Counted from the stretch's first letter, positions 28,578 through 37,603 are shown. The stretch: 64,000 bases of DNA from CBFGRV01 sp965651265 (GCA_965651265.1 CBFGRV010000018.1:1-64000); one strand, 5' to 3'. Numbers and translations: made by a program. The notes: generated from the sequence alone by a model not told the origin.

Positions 28578-29264
28578 TTACAGCTCGAGCGTCTCACCGG
28601 GCTTGAGCACGCGTGCCTTAAGCCCCTCTGCCTGCATCAAGCGCTCCCACTCTCCGACATCCACTTCAATGTACGGAAAAGTATTGAAGTGAATGGGAAT
28701 CGTGAGGCCGGCGTTGATCATCTTTGCGGCGCGCACGGCCTCGCTTGGCCCCATCGTGAAGCAGTCTCCGATAGGCGCCAGCGCAACATCGATGTCGTAA
28801 TCTCGGCCGATCCATTCCATCTCGGCAAAGGTGCAGGTGTCTCCGAGATCATAGATGGTTCGCCCCTCGATCTCCAGGATGTAGCCGCCGGGATTGCCGC
28901 CGTACGTTCCATCCGGAAAGGACGACGAATGCCAGGCCCACGTCATAGTCACGCGGCCCCAATCGAACTGCCACGACCCGCCGGTATTCATCGGCTGGAT
29001 GTTCTTATGTTGATGGTGTCGCGTGATGTAATTGGTGATTTCGAAGTTGCCTACGACGACGGCGTTCGTGCGGCGTGCGATGGCGGGTGTATCGCCCCAG
29101 TGATCCCCGTGCGCGTGGGTCAGGAGGATAACGTCCGGCTCGAGATCTTCGGGCCTGACGATGCCTTCGACGTGCTTGTTACCCGTGATGAAAGGGTCAA
29201 CGAGGATCGTGGTGCCGTTCGTCTCAATCTGAAAGGCAGAATGACCGAAATACGTGAGCTTCAT
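28578..29264 (-). CDS. UPF0173-type metal-dependent hydrolase (MBL fold)
   Basis: A 228-residue metallo-beta-lactamase-fold protein of the UPF0173 (YtkL-like) family. MKLTYFGHSAFQI is the family N-terminus, THAHGDH is the zinc motif at about residues 50-56, and further ligands are in YDLGDT and the IPIHFNTF segment. The family has hydrolase activity of unknown physiological substrate. Cytoplasmic, full length. No Shine-Dalgarno is seen right before the ATG; instead a tandem purine-rich heptamer lies 23-57 bases upstream (see the repeat entry). Confidence 0.92.
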   Translation of the reverse strand: MKLTYFGHSAFQIETNGTTILVDPFITGNKHVEGIVRPEDLEPDVILLTHAHGDHWGDTPAIARRTNAVVVGNFEITNYITRHHQHKNIQPMNTGGSWQFDWGRVTMTWAWHSSSFPDGTYGGNPGGYILEIEGRTIYDLGDTCTFAEMEWIGRDYDIDVALAPIGDCFTMGPSEAVRAAKMINAGLTIPIHFNTFPYIEVDVGEWERLMQAEGLKARVLKPGETLEL

Positions 29265-29271
29265 AGGAGAC

Positions 29272-29321
29272 GGGTTGCTGATTACCGACTTCTGACCTCC
29301 GACCTCCGTCTTCCGACCTCC
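29272..29321. repeat. Tandem heptamer repeat and dispersed-element copy in leader of UPF0173 gene
   Basis: Five imperfect 7-base units lie at 29287-29321: GACTTCT, GACCTCC, GACCTCC, GTCTTCC, GACCTCC. On the minus strand they read GGAGGTC-like, each resembling a Shine-Dalgarno core. The preceding 14 bases, 29272-29285, are GGGTTGCTGATTAC, almost identical (13 of 14) to the spacer at 36629-36642. They fill most of the gap between the OPT transporter stop and the hydrolase start. Confidence 0.75.
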
Positions 29322-29325
29322 CCTG

Positions 29326-31389
29326 CTATTCCTTCTTCGCCACCCGGTACAGCCATAGGATGAAGCAGACGAATGCGCCTATCCCGAGCACGTTGGCGAT
29401 GGGACCGAAGCCTGCGGGCGCGATGGCAAGCACGGAGGTCGATTGCGCTGCCGCGAACGGTATCGCGAGCAAGATCCCAACCAGCGCCTCGCCGGTTATG
29501 AGTCCGGATGCGAAGAGCAGGCCGCGTCGGTTTGCGCGCAGCGCCACTTCGTCGAAACCATCCCCAATCTGCGCCTCACGCGCCCTCAAAGATCGCTCGG
29601 CGAACCATGCCACCATGCCGCCGATGAAGATCGGTACGCTCAACTCCAGGGGCAGATAGATCCCGACGGCCACAGCGAGGACGGGCGCGCGGAAGGTCGA
29701 TCCGCGCCGCTCGAGGACCTTGTCGAAGGCGATGATGGCGACGGCGATCAGAGCGCCGATGATGATCATCGACCAGGGTAGGTTTTGATGGAAAACGCCG
29801 TTGGCAACCGAGCTCATTAGCGTGGCCTGTGGTGCCTGCAGCGCCTGAGACGGGTCCATACCTTCGCGCGGAAAGACATCTCCCAGACCGTAGCCCTGGA
29901 AGAGTACTTCGAGGATGGGTGCCAGGGCCAGCGCCGCCGCTGCGACCCCGATCATCTGCATGATCTGCTGTTTCAACGGCGTGGCACCGACGACATAGCC
30001 GGCCTTGAGGTCCTGCATGTTGTCGCCCGCAATCGCCGCAGCGCAGCATACGACGGCGCCAACGAGTATGGCCGTGGCGGCGGCGACCGTCGCCTGTTCC
30101 GTATCGACGGCGAAATTGATCTGCGTTCCCAGCAGAGCGAAGAGAATGAGCGACGTCGCGAGGATGGTGGCAATCGTTACGCCGGAGATGGGATTGTTCG
30201 ATGAACCGACGAGCCCCGCCATGTAACCGGCGACCGACGAGAAGAGGAATCCCGCTATGAAGGCGAAAACCAGGCTGAGAAGAAGTGTCGACCAGTAGAG
30301 GCCGCTCGATATGCCGAGCTCCGGCTGGTCAACGATGTAGTTGAACACGAAGAAGAGGGGGATGGCCATCGCGATCGTGCCGTACATCACGATATTGATC
30401 GGCGTATCGCGGTCCGTTCGCTCGATGGTGCTCGCATCTCCGGCTCGGGCACGACGGACCGCCTCCAGAGACGACCGCACGCCGTCGCGAATGGGCTTGA
30501 TGAGCGAGAGCAGCGCCCAGATACCTCCGACGGCCATCGCGCCAACTCCCAGATACCGGATGCGAGCGCTCCAGACGGCCAGTGCGGCATCGTAGCCCGT
30601 TGCGTCTCCGGTGATCTCCGCTAGGGTGGACGGATCGACCGTGGCCGTATAGATGGGGATGCCGAAAAGCCACGAAATGAGCCCGCCCCCGAAGACGAGC
30701 ACGGCGATGTTGATGCCGACGATGTATCCGACGCCCAGCAGCGCCACGCCGAGCTCACTGCCGTAGCCGAAGATCGACCGCCCGATGCGCACGGCGCCGC
30801 TGGCCGAATCGCCAATGATCTGTAGCCCGGTCTGCCCGAGCTTCAATAGCGCACCCGCCGCCCCGGCAATGGCGATGTATTTGGCGCCCTCCCCTCCTTC
30901 CGATCCGGCCTTCAAGACCTCCGCTGTGGCCACGCCCTCCGGGAACTGGAGGTCGGCCTCGATGATCAGCGCGCGTCGGAGTGGAATCGTAAAGAGCACA
31001 CCCAGAATACCGCCCGTCAATGTGATCGCCATCGTGGCCAGAAACGGAAATCCCTGCCAGTAATGCAGCATGATGAGGGCGGGTAGCGTGAAGATGGCGC
31101 CGGCCGCAAGCGACTCGCCCGCCGAAGCGGACGTCTGCACGATGTTGTTCTCGAGAATGTTCGATTCGCGGAAGAAGCGCAGGATGGCCATCGAAATCAC
31201 CGCCGCCGGTATCGAGGCCGAAACCGTCATCCCGACCTTGAGCCCGAGATACGCATTTGCACCCGCCAGGATGGCCGACAGTATGAACCCGAGAATCACC
31301 GCCTTGAGGGTGATCTCCGGAAGTGTCTGCGACGCCGGTATGTACGGCGTGTAGGCGGAGGTGGACTTGCTCGTGATCGTCGGCTTCAT
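29326..31389 (-). CDS. OPT-family oligopeptide transporter
   Basis: A 687-residue inner-membrane transporter of the OPT family with some 14-16 hydrophobic segments. Characteristic stretches include AYLGLKVGMTVSASIPAAVI near the N-terminus, PEGVATAEVLKAG, SNNPISGVTIATI and AGDNMQDLKAGYVVGATP. The last two are typical of the prokaryotic OPT/EspB-like group. ATG 31389 was chosen because MKPTITSKSTSAYTPYIPA begins the conserved part; upstream in-frame residues are not family-like. Substrates are probably peptides or metal chelates. It follows the LamG protein gene by 63 bases on the same strand. Confidence 0.94.
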   Translation of the reverse strand: MKPTITSKSTSAYTPYIPASQTLPEITLKAVILGFILSAILAGANAYLGLKVGMTVSASIPAAVISMAILRFFRESNILENNIVQTSASAGESLAAGAIFTLPALIMLHYWQGFPFLATMAITLTGGILGVLFTIPLRRALIIEADLQFPEGVATAEVLKAGSEGGEGAKYIAIAGAAGALLKLGQTGLQIIGDSASGAVRIGRSIFGYGSELGVALLGVGYIVGINIAVLVFGGGLISWLFGIPIYTATVDPSTLAEITGDATGYDAALAVWSARIRYLGVGAMAVGGIWALLSLIKPIRDGVRSSLEAVRRARAGDASTIERTDRDTPINIVMYGTIAMAIPLFFVFNYIVDQPELGISSGLYWSTLLLSLVFAFIAGFLFSSVAGYMAGLVGSSNNPISGVTIATILATSLILFALLGTQINFAVDTEQATVAAATAILVGAVVCCAAAIAGDNMQDLKAGYVVGATPLKQQIMQMIGVAAAALALAPILEVLFQGYGLGDVFPREGMDPSQALQAPQATLMSSVANGVFHQNLPWSMIIIGALIAVAIIAFDKVLERRGSTFRAPVLAVAVGIYLPLELSVPIFIGGMVAWFAERSLRAREAQIGDGFDEVALRANRRGLLFASGLITGEALVGILLAIPFAAAQSTSVLAIAPAGFGPIANVLGIGAFVCFILWLYRVAKKE

Positions 31390-31452
31390 CGAGGACGCAG
31401 ATTCATGATGTGGTTTCGGGTGCCGGATATTAGGAACCAGCACGGCGATGCG

Positions 31453-33099
31453 CTACTTCGCGAGGATCACCTTGTGGGACTGTACACCGGATGACGTTCG
31501 CAACTGCACGAAGTATGTTCCACTCGGGAGCTGTCCGGCATCGAACGCGATCTCGTAAATGCCCGGGTCGAGTTTACGGTCGACGAGCGTCTGGACCGGC
31601 TGGCCGGAGAGATCCCAGACGGCCAGCTCTATATCGCTGGACTCCAGGATTTCGTAGCTGATGGTGGTACGCGTGTTGAAGGGATTGGGGTAGTTCCCAA
31701 GGATGACGGCGGCGCTCGGTTGTTCCTCTCCGATTCCGACCTTGAGCGTCCCGGAAACCTCTTCGAAGCCGTCCTCCATGATCTGGCGAACACGAAAAAA
31801 TACAACGCCTCCGCTCGCCTCCTCGTCGAAGATCCGGTACATCCCGTCCGGGCTCGGCACCTTTCTCGCGATCACCTCGAACGAGTGGCCGTCCACGGAA
31901 CGCTCGACGACGAACTCGCGCACCCGCGTGTCAGGTGCCGTCCAGCTGAGTGCGACGCCGTCTTCCAACCGCTCAACCTGGAAATCACGGATGGCTCGCT
32001 GAGTGCTTCGATCGGATGGCACAACCTCGGCACCACGAACGGGCTCCTCCAGCAGGTCCTCGGGAATGCGCTCCTCAAAGGTAAGGTGAAGAAGGTCGCG
32101 AGCGGATTGAGGCACTCGAGACGCCTCACCTTCGGCGCTGGATCGACCTGAGCTGAAGTGTACCTCGTCGATAAATCCCGAATAGCGCGTGAGACCATCG
32201 AAATACGTCGCCCGGCCCTCCATTCGGCCTCCCAGGACGAGCGCATGCTCGTTGCGAATGGCCGGAGGAATGGGAGCATACAGCGAGTCCACGGTGCGAC
32301 CGTCGATCATGAGCTGCATCCAACCGGCGTCAGGATCGTTGCGGAGCCGAACCTCATGCCAGTGGCCATCTGCAACGGGCCGATTCGATCCGAGTGACAG
32401 ATGTTCGCCGGGTCGCCCGCGGAAGCACCGCAACCTTCCGGTACGATCCACGATGATCTCGACGGGATAGGCCACGCCGTCATCGCCATCCCACGTGGAA
32501 AGGACGACCTCTCCCAGGCCCGTGCTCTTCATCCAGAACGAGATCGTGAATGGATGTTGGAGATGTACCTCCGGCACCTCATCCTTGCGCAGGACTACGG
32601 GCTCGGCGGCGTCTGACGAGAAGGAGAGCGCCTGATCCTGCCGGCTTGGAGAGGGATCGACGGCCCGGACCGTCTCGCTCCAGGTCAGCGACCCGCGCGC
32701 CCTGGACTTAACGATCGGGGTGATTTCAAGGCGTTCGGCCAGATAGCTGTCGCCCACGTCCATAGCGAGGATGACATCAACAGGCCCCTCTACCGGATCG
32801 TCGAGCAGGACACGGAATTCCCGTTCATCAAACGACTCGACGTGCCCCGGTAGGGTGACGAAAGCTCCTCGAAGGAATGACGCGTCCGCAAGCTCCCATC
32901 CGGTCGGGACGGTGACTAGCAGGCCATCAAGGCGCTCCTCACCGATCCAGGTGGTGAAGAGATTCGCGCGGGTGCCTTTGACGAACCGCTCAGGAACGTA
33001 GGACTCGCGAAACTGGGCAAAAGCCGAAGAGAACGTCAGGAGCGACACCATCAGCCCGAACAAAAGCCCGGCCCCGAGTGGGTGAGCTTCTGAGGCCAA
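31453..33099 (-). CDS. Secreted LamG-domain protein with C-terminal sorting signal
   Basis: A protein of about 548 residues with a signal peptide ending TFSSAFAQ. A concanavalin/LamG-like jelly roll occupies the middle (FTISFWMKSTGLGEVVL through SGFIDEVHFSSG), followed by a short FN3-like segment. The C-terminal sorting domain has NYPNPFNTRTTISYE and ends THKVILAK-like, as in the interrupted protein at 9.8-12.7 kb. It is therefore predicted to be secreted by a type IX-like system and to bind carbohydrate or a surface. I chose TTG 33099 because GAGGAGA lies 9 bases upstream and it gives a compact signal peptide; ATG 33162 is an alternative. Confidence 0.8.
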   Translation of the reverse strand: MASEAHPLGAGLLFGLMVSLLTFSSAFAQFRESYVPERFVKGTRANLFTTWIGEERLDGLLVTVPTGWELADASFLRGAFVTLPGHVESFDEREFRVLLDDPVEGPVDVILAMDVGDSYLAERLEITPIVKSRARGSLTWSETVRAVDPSPSRQDQALSFSSDAAEPVVLRKDEVPEVHLQHPFTISFWMKSTGLGEVVLSTWDGDDGVAYPVEIIVDRTGRLRCFRGRPGEHLSLGSNRPVADGHWHEVRLRNDPDAGWMQLMIDGRTVDSLYAPIPPAIRNEHALVLGGRMEGRATYFDGLTRYSGFIDEVHFSSGRSSAEGEASRVPQSARDLLHLTFEERIPEDLLEEPVRGAEVVPSDRSTQRAIRDFQVERLEDGVALSWTAPDTRVREFVVERSVDGHSFEVIARKVPSPDGMYRIFDEEASGGVVFFRVRQIMEDGFEEVSGTLKVGIGEEQPSAAVILGNYPNPFNTRTTISYEILESSDIELAVWDLSGQPVQTLVDRKLDPGIYEIAFDAGQLPSGTYFVQLRTSSGVQSHKVILAK

Positions 33100-33263
33100 T
33101 ACTTGAAGTCTCCTCGTGATCGACCGCCGACATGGCGTACCGATCGACGGGCGATCGAGCATTATCCAGCTTAGAGGCAGATTGACGATGAACGAGGACG
33201 ATGTGGGCGCCACGGAGGATGGGGGGCGCTCGCACTTCGAGGCGACGTCCGTTCGGCGGACGC

Positions 33264-33292
33264 TTTGCCGCGTTACAAGGTCAATACATTTG
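33264..33292 (+). promoter_or_regulatory. Possible Bacteroidota-type promoter
   Basis: TTTG (33264-33267) and TACATTTG (33285-33292) resemble the -33 TTTG and -7 TAnnTTTG elements of Bacteroidota. The 17-base spacing is a little short. The pair lies in the 357-base divergent gap between the LamG gene (minus) and the small unknown gene (plus). Nothing else was recognised in this gap. Confidence 0.3.
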
Positions 33293-33456
33293 ATCGCCGC
33301 CAAAATAACCGGAGAGCGGGGCACTGTCAAATGCCCTCCACGTCTGATATCATGCGAACGAGCCGAGGATCGGACAAACTCGTGACCCTGCAGACCCGTT
33401 ATCATACCGGTGCGTTAACAGGATCGGCCGTACGTCATCAGACATTTAGTGACATC

Positions 33457-33924
33457 ATGAATCGACCTTACCGCAACATTCCACAGGCCGGGCGACACCT
33501 TGGCTCGCCGGACAAAAGCGAGCCTACGACAAGCGTGCGCGCGCTCGCGCCCGTGCAGCCGCTTCGAAAATCGAAGGTCACCGACAGCATGCACGTGTTG
33601 TCAGTGAACAAGGAGAAAGGCATCTATCGCCTGGACGTAGTGCCCGCAGACCGCGCCGATTCCCCGGTCGAGGGTTTTCAAGAGCTCGTGCGCATACCCG
33701 CCGGCGGGGACTGGGGAGGACTCCTGGAGCAGATTCCTCAAGATTCGCAGCACGTGGTTCTCGAGAATACGACCGCCGGCTTGCGTAAATATCAGTCCGG
33801 CAGCCGCCTTTCCAGGACGTGGGCAACCGAGGGGACGTACAACCGGGTGACGTTCTTCTCCGATCAGTCCGCGGCCGACGAATATACCCGCGCCGTGAAA
33901 GAGGGCGAGGCGGCCGGCCAGTAA
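33457..33924 (+). CDS. Hypothetical protein
   Basis: A protein of about 155 residues that I do not recognise. It is hydrophilic, with no signal peptide or membrane segment. The C-terminal half, from MHVLSVNKEKGIYRLDV to the end, has the composition of a folded domain, while the first 45 residues are Pro/Arg/Ser-rich and probably disordered. ATG 33457 was chosen because upstream in-frame sequence looks non-coding. It lies 33 bases before the 6-phosphogluconate dehydrogenase gene on the same strand and could be co-transcribed. Confidence 0.55.
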   Translation: MNRPYRNIPQAGRHLGSPDKSEPTTSVRALAPVQPLRKSKVTDSMHVLSVNKEKGIYRLDVVPADRADSPVEGFQELVRIPAGGDWGGLLEQIPQDSQHVVLENTTAGLRKYQSGSRLSRTWATEGTYNRVTFFSDQSAADEYTRAVKEGEAAGQ

Positions 33925-33957
33925 TTCATCCCGCATTACCACGCAGATTCATCCCCC

Positions 33958-34860
33958 ATGCAAATAGGAATGATCGGCCTCGGGAAGATGGGGGGCAGCA
34001 TGGCCCTTCGCCTTCTTCGCACCGGCCACGACGTCGTTGGCTTTGACCTCGACGAAAGTCTCACCAGGCCTCTCATCGATGATGGCCTGAACGGCACGGT
34101 TTCGGCGGAGGCTCTGGTTCGCCACGTCATCGCACCCCGGCATATCTGGATGATGGTGCCGGCCGGCAATGTGGTCGATGCCGTGATCGCAGAGCTGCTT
34201 CCGCACCTTTCGGAGGGGGACACCCTCATCGACGGCGGAAACTCGGATTATCGGAACACGCTCCGGCGCAGGGATGAGCTCGCGCCTCATGGAATCGAGC
34301 TCGTCGATGTGGGCACGAGTGGCGGCGTCTGGGGCCTCGAGCTGGGTTATTGCATGATGGTCGGGGGTTCGAAAGCAGCCGTGGAGCGACTTCAGCCGGC
34401 GCTCGATTCACTGGCGGGGGATGAAGGCGAATGGAGTCATGTCGGGCCCACCGGAGCCGGCCATTTCGTGAAGATGGTGCACAACGGCATCGAATACGGG
34501 ATCATGCAGGCCTATGCCGAGGGCTTTGCGCTACTCAGAGAGAAGGAAGAGTTCGACCTGGATCTGCACGCCGTGGCGGAGCTCTGGCGACATGGGAGCG
34601 TGATTCGGTCGTGGCTTCTCGATCTGACCGCCGAGCTGCTGGACGAAGATCCTCGTCTTGAGGGCATCGCGCCGTACGTGCCGGATTCCGGTGAAGGGCG
34701 GTGGACCGTCCGGGAGGCCATCGACCTGAACGTCGCGGCCCCCGTAATCACGACGGCGCTTCTGCAGCGGATTCAATCGCGCGACGAGACGTCCTTCGCT
34801 TTTCGGATGCTCGCCGGCATGCGGCGGCAGTTCGGCGGGCACGCCGTCCGCAAGCTCTGA
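33958..34860 (+). CDS. gnd: 6-phosphogluconate dehydrogenase, decarboxylating (short form)
   Basis: A 300-residue enzyme of the short 6-phosphogluconate dehydrogenase type (YqeC/GndA-like), about 170 residues shorter than the E. coli form. The cofactor loop is IGLGKMGGSMALRL at residues 5-18. The substrate motif VDVGTSGGVWGLE, the catalytic segment GHFVKMVHNGIEYG, and RSWLLDLTAEL follow. It converts 6-phosphogluconate to ribulose 5-phosphate and CO2, probably with NAD+ in this subgroup. The gluconokinase gene is convergent with its stop six bases away, which fits gluconate breakdown. Confidence 0.92.
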   Translation: MQIGMIGLGKMGGSMALRLLRTGHDVVGFDLDESLTRPLIDDGLNGTVSAEALVRHVIAPRHIWMMVPAGNVVDAVIAELLPHLSEGDTLIDGGNSDYRNTLRRRDELAPHGIELVDVGTSGGVWGLELGYCMMVGGSKAAVERLQPALDSLAGDEGEWSHVGPTGAGHFVKMVHNGIEYGIMQAYAEGFALLREKEEFDLDLHAVAELWRHGSVIRSWLLDLTAELLDEDPRLEGIAPYVPDSGEGRWTVREAIDLNVAAPVITTALLQRIQSRDETSFAFRMLAGMRRQFGGHAVRKL

Positions 34861-34866
34861 TCCGCC

Positions 34867-35391
34867 TCAGCGAGCGGTCAGTGCGTCCGTGACGGCATCC
34901 ACGACGGCGTCGAACGGTCGGGTGGCGTCGACCGTGATGCCGCCTTCCGGCTCCTCGAGCACGTCGAACTGGCTGTCGACCAGAACCGGACCGAAGAAGT
35001 GGCCTTTTCGGTTCTCGATGCGTCCTCTAACTACGTCGGGCGGTGCCTTGAGGTAAATCAGCCTCACCCGCTCTCGTCCATCGAGGAGCTCGTGCCGGTA
35101 GGAGGCTTTCAGCGCCGAGCAGGTGATGACGGTCGGCCGCTCCTCGGCGAGCCGCTCATCGATGATCGCCCGGATGAGGTTGAGCCATCGCCGCCTGTCG
35201 GAATCGGTTAGTGGGATTCCTCGCTTCATCTTCTCCACGCTTGAAGGGCTGTGGAAGTCGTCCCCATCCACGAAGTCCCATCCGAGACGCACCGCCGCGC
35301 GGCGCCCAACGGACGTCTTCCCCACTCCGGCGACGCCCATCACCAGAGCGACCAACGGGGAATCCGGCATCTCATCCTCCTTGCGGGCCAT
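34867..35391 (-). CDS. gntK: Gluconokinase
   Basis: A 174-residue P-loop kinase of the gluconokinase family. The Walker A motif is GVAGVGKTS near residues 17-25, GWDFVDGDDFHSPSSVEKM and GIPLTDSDRRRWL follow, and VITCSALKASYR and HFFGPVLVDSQFDVLEEP are family signatures. It phosphorylates D-gluconate to 6-phosphogluconate, the substrate of the convergently encoded dehydrogenase. ATG 35391 gives MARKEDEMPDSP; the internal ATG at 35370 is equally good. It is divergent from the phosphofructokinase gene with 110 bases between. Confidence 0.94.
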   Translation of the reverse strand: MARKEDEMPDSPLVALVMGVAGVGKTSVGRRAAVRLGWDFVDGDDFHSPSSVEKMKRGIPLTDSDRRRWLNLIRAIIDERLAEERPTVITCSALKASYRHELLDGRERVRLIYLKAPPDVVRGRIENRKGHFFGPVLVDSQFDVLEEPEGGITVDATRPFDAVVDAVTDALTAR

Positions 35392-35501
35392 CCTGCCAAT
35401 CGCTGCGAACGAAAACCGTCACATTTCTTAACATCCCGAATACTAAGAACTATCTACATCCCTTGTTCTTACGAAGCTCGAGCAAGCGTCCAGGCACATA
35501 T

Positions 35502-36629
35502 ATGGCCAAATCCTTGAGAGTAGGCGTTCTAACCGGAGGCGGTGATGCGCCGGGCTTGAACGCGGTGATTCGGGCCGTCACGAAATCGCTCATCGTGCAG
35601 CATGGCGCCGAGGTCATCGGCATCGAGGACGGCTTCCAGGGGCTCATCGAGCAGCGCGTGCGGCCGCTCTCCTATCGTGATGTCAGCGGAATTCTAACGC
35701 AGGGCGGCACGATTCTCGGCGCCAGCAACCGCGCCAATCCATTCAGCTACTACAAGCGGGGTCACGCGGATGTGTCGGCGGAGGTCATAAAATACGCGCG
35801 GTCGATCGGGCTGAATGCTGTCGTCGTAATCGGCGGCGACGGGACGATGTCCGTCGCTCACTCGCTCTCCGAAATGGGGATGAACCTGGTGGGCGTCCCA
35901 AAGACTATCGACAACGATTTGATGGCGACGGATCGCACGTTCGGCTTCGATACGGCGGTCAGCATCGTTACGGAGGCCGTCGATCGCCTGCATACGACCG
36001 CGCAGAGCCACGATCGGGTGATGATCGTCGAGACGATGGGCCGATATGCCGGATGGATCGCGCTTTACGGCGGCGTGGCCGGCGGAGCCGACGTCATCCT
36101 CATCCCGGAAATCGAGTACGACATCGACGCGATCGTGCGCGTGTGCCGCGAGCGAGAGAGCGGCGGGCAGAACTTCACCATCATCGTCATAGCGGAGGGC
36201 GCGCGGCCGCGAGACGGTACGTTCACGGTGCAGCAGCGGATTGACGATAGTCCCGACCCGATCCGGCTGGGTGGCGTCGGCAAGGTACTCGAACGTGAGC
36301 TCGCCGCCCGCGTCTCCAGTGAGGTGCGGACGACCATCCTCGGCCACATGCAGCGTGGCGGCACGCCGACGGCCTATGACCGAAACCTCGCTACGGTGTT
36401 TGGCTCATACGCGGCATCTATGGTTGTGGAAGGCGCATTCGGCCGGATGGTCGCGCTCCAAGAAAATCGCTTGACGAGTGTTCCGTTCATCGAGGTAGCC
36501 AACAAGACACGAACGGTACCGCCCGATAGTCCCGTACTTGCCGCTGCTGCGGCCATCGGCACGTCTTTCGGCGTCGCCTCACTGGATGTGAAGATGAAGG
36601 GTAGTAAGCGGACGAAGGCGGTTTCGTAG
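35502..36629 (+). CDS. 6-phosphofructokinase (group III-like)
   Basis: A 375-residue phosphofructokinase. The nucleotide loop is VLTGGGDAPGLNAVIRA, GGDGT marks the phosphoryl donor site and PKTIDNDL carries the catalytic aspartates. The next segment, METMGRYAGW-like with RYAGWIAL, and later HMQRGGTPTAYDR complete the sugar site. Gly in GGDG points to ATP, while Lys in PKTIDND is shared with pyrophosphate-dependent enzymes; this mix is known in ATP-using actinobacterial group III enzymes. ATG 35502 was chosen as MAKSLRVGVLTGG is the family start; the in-frame sequence upstream overlaps the divergent gluconokinase. It catalyses fructose 6-phosphate to fructose 1,6-bisphosphate. Confidence 0.93.
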   Translation: MAKSLRVGVLTGGGDAPGLNAVIRAVTKSLIVQHGAEVIGIEDGFQGLIEQRVRPLSYRDVSGILTQGGTILGASNRANPFSYYKRGHADVSAEVIKYARSIGLNAVVVIGGDGTMSVAHSLSEMGMNLVGVPKTIDNDLMATDRTFGFDTAVSIVTEAVDRLHTTAQSHDRVMIVETMGRYAGWIALYGGVAGGADVILIPEIEYDIDAIVRVCRERESGGQNFTIIVIAEGARPRDGTFTVQQRIDDSPDPIRLGGVGKVLERELAARVSSEVRTTILGHMQRGGTPTAYDRNLATVFGSYAASMVVEGAFGRMVALQENRLTSVPFIEVANKTRTVPPDSPVLAAAAAIGTSFGVASLDVKMKGSKRTKAVS

Positions 36630-36680
36630 GGTTGCTGGTTACTTGTTGCTGCTTCCTTGTCTGGTTGTCGGTAGGTTCGG
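36629..36680. repeat. GGTTG-rich spacer, second copy of a dispersed element
   Basis: The gap between phosphofructokinase and the epimerase begins GGGTTGCTGGTTAC, matching 13 of 14 bases at 29272-29285. It continues with GCTGCTTCC and CTGGTTGTCGGT, which recur as GCTGCATCC and CTGGTTGTCGGT at 63327-63350. Confidence 0.5.
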
Positions 36681-36682
36681 GC

Positions 36683-37603
36683 ATGAAGGTATTTCTCACG
36701 GGGGCGACCGGATTTGTTGGATCGTACGTTCTGCGGGAACTCGTTCGGCAGGGCCACGAGGTGCGGTGTCTCGTACGAGGTACGACGCGCCGGGTACCCG
36801 CGCAAAATTCGTCGGTCGAGCAGGTAGAGGGCGACCTTCTCGACCCGGTATCCCTGGCCGGAACGATGGACGGATGCGAGGCCGTCATCCATCTGGTCGG
36901 CATCCTGGAGGAGGAACCGTCGAAGGGCATCACGTTCGAATCGATCCACTACGAAGGCACGAAGGCGGTCGCGAATGCCGCGCTAGAGGCGGGGATCGCT
37001 CGCTTCATCCACATGAGCGCGAACGGGGCCCGGCCCGACGGCGTGTCCGAATACCAGCGCACCAAATGGAAGGCTGAGCAATACGTTCAGAGCGCCGGAT
37101 TCGATCACTGGACGATTTTCCGGCCCACGCTCATTTTCGGAGATCCGGGCCCGGACAACCCGGAGTTTGCCTCGCGCATTGCGCGTTTACTCGTGAAGCC
37201 ATTCCCCATCCTTCCTGTTTTCGGCAAAGGCGATTTCGAGGTGCAGCCGATTTCAATCGATGAGGTTTCGCGGGCGTTCGTGCAGGCTCTCACCAAACCT
37301 CACAGCGCCGCACGCATCTATCCCGCGGGAGGCCCGGAAGTGATGACGTACACCGTGATGCTCGATCGCATTACGGAGGCTGTGGGGCATGCCGTCAAAC
37401 GGAAGCTACACGTACCCATGGCGGTGGCAAGGGCGTCCGTCAAGACGCTCGGACGGACGGGCCTTCTGCCCATCACTCCCGATCAGTTCGAGATGCTCGT
37501 CGAGGGTAACACGTGCGACCATAGCGCCTTCTTTGCCGATTTCGACGTGTCGCCGACACGGTTTGCGCCCGAGAACCTGTCGTATTTGCGTTGGCGCAGG
37601 TGA
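36683..37603 (+). CDS. NDUFA9-like NAD(P)-binding epimerase/dehydratase family protein
   Basis: A 306-residue atypical short-chain dehydrogenase of the complex I NDUFA9-like group. The N-terminus KVFLTGATGFVGSYVLRELV carries the GxxGxxG nucleotide loop. HLVGILEEEP and FESIHYEGTKAV are typical of this subgroup. The SDR catalytic YxxxK is represented by YQRTK in VSEYQRTKWKAE. ATG 36683 was chosen; preceding codons lie in a repetitive spacer. Probable NADPH-binding oxidoreductase or assembly factor with unknown substrate. Its stop overlaps the possible GTG start of the next gene. Confidence 0.9.
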   Translation: MKVFLTGATGFVGSYVLRELVRQGHEVRCLVRGTTRRVPAQNSSVEQVEGDLLDPVSLAGTMDGCEAVIHLVGILEEEPSKGITFESIHYEGTKAVANAALEAGIARFIHMSANGARPDGVSEYQRTKWKAEQYVQSAGFDHWTIFRPTLIFGDPGPDNPEFASRIARLLVKPFPILPVFGKGDFEVQPISIDEVSRAFVQALTKPHSAARIYPAGGPEVMTYTVMLDRITEAVGHAVKRKLHVPMAVARASVKTLGRTGLLPITPDQFEMLVEGNTCDHSAFFADFDVSPTRFAPENLSYLRWRR

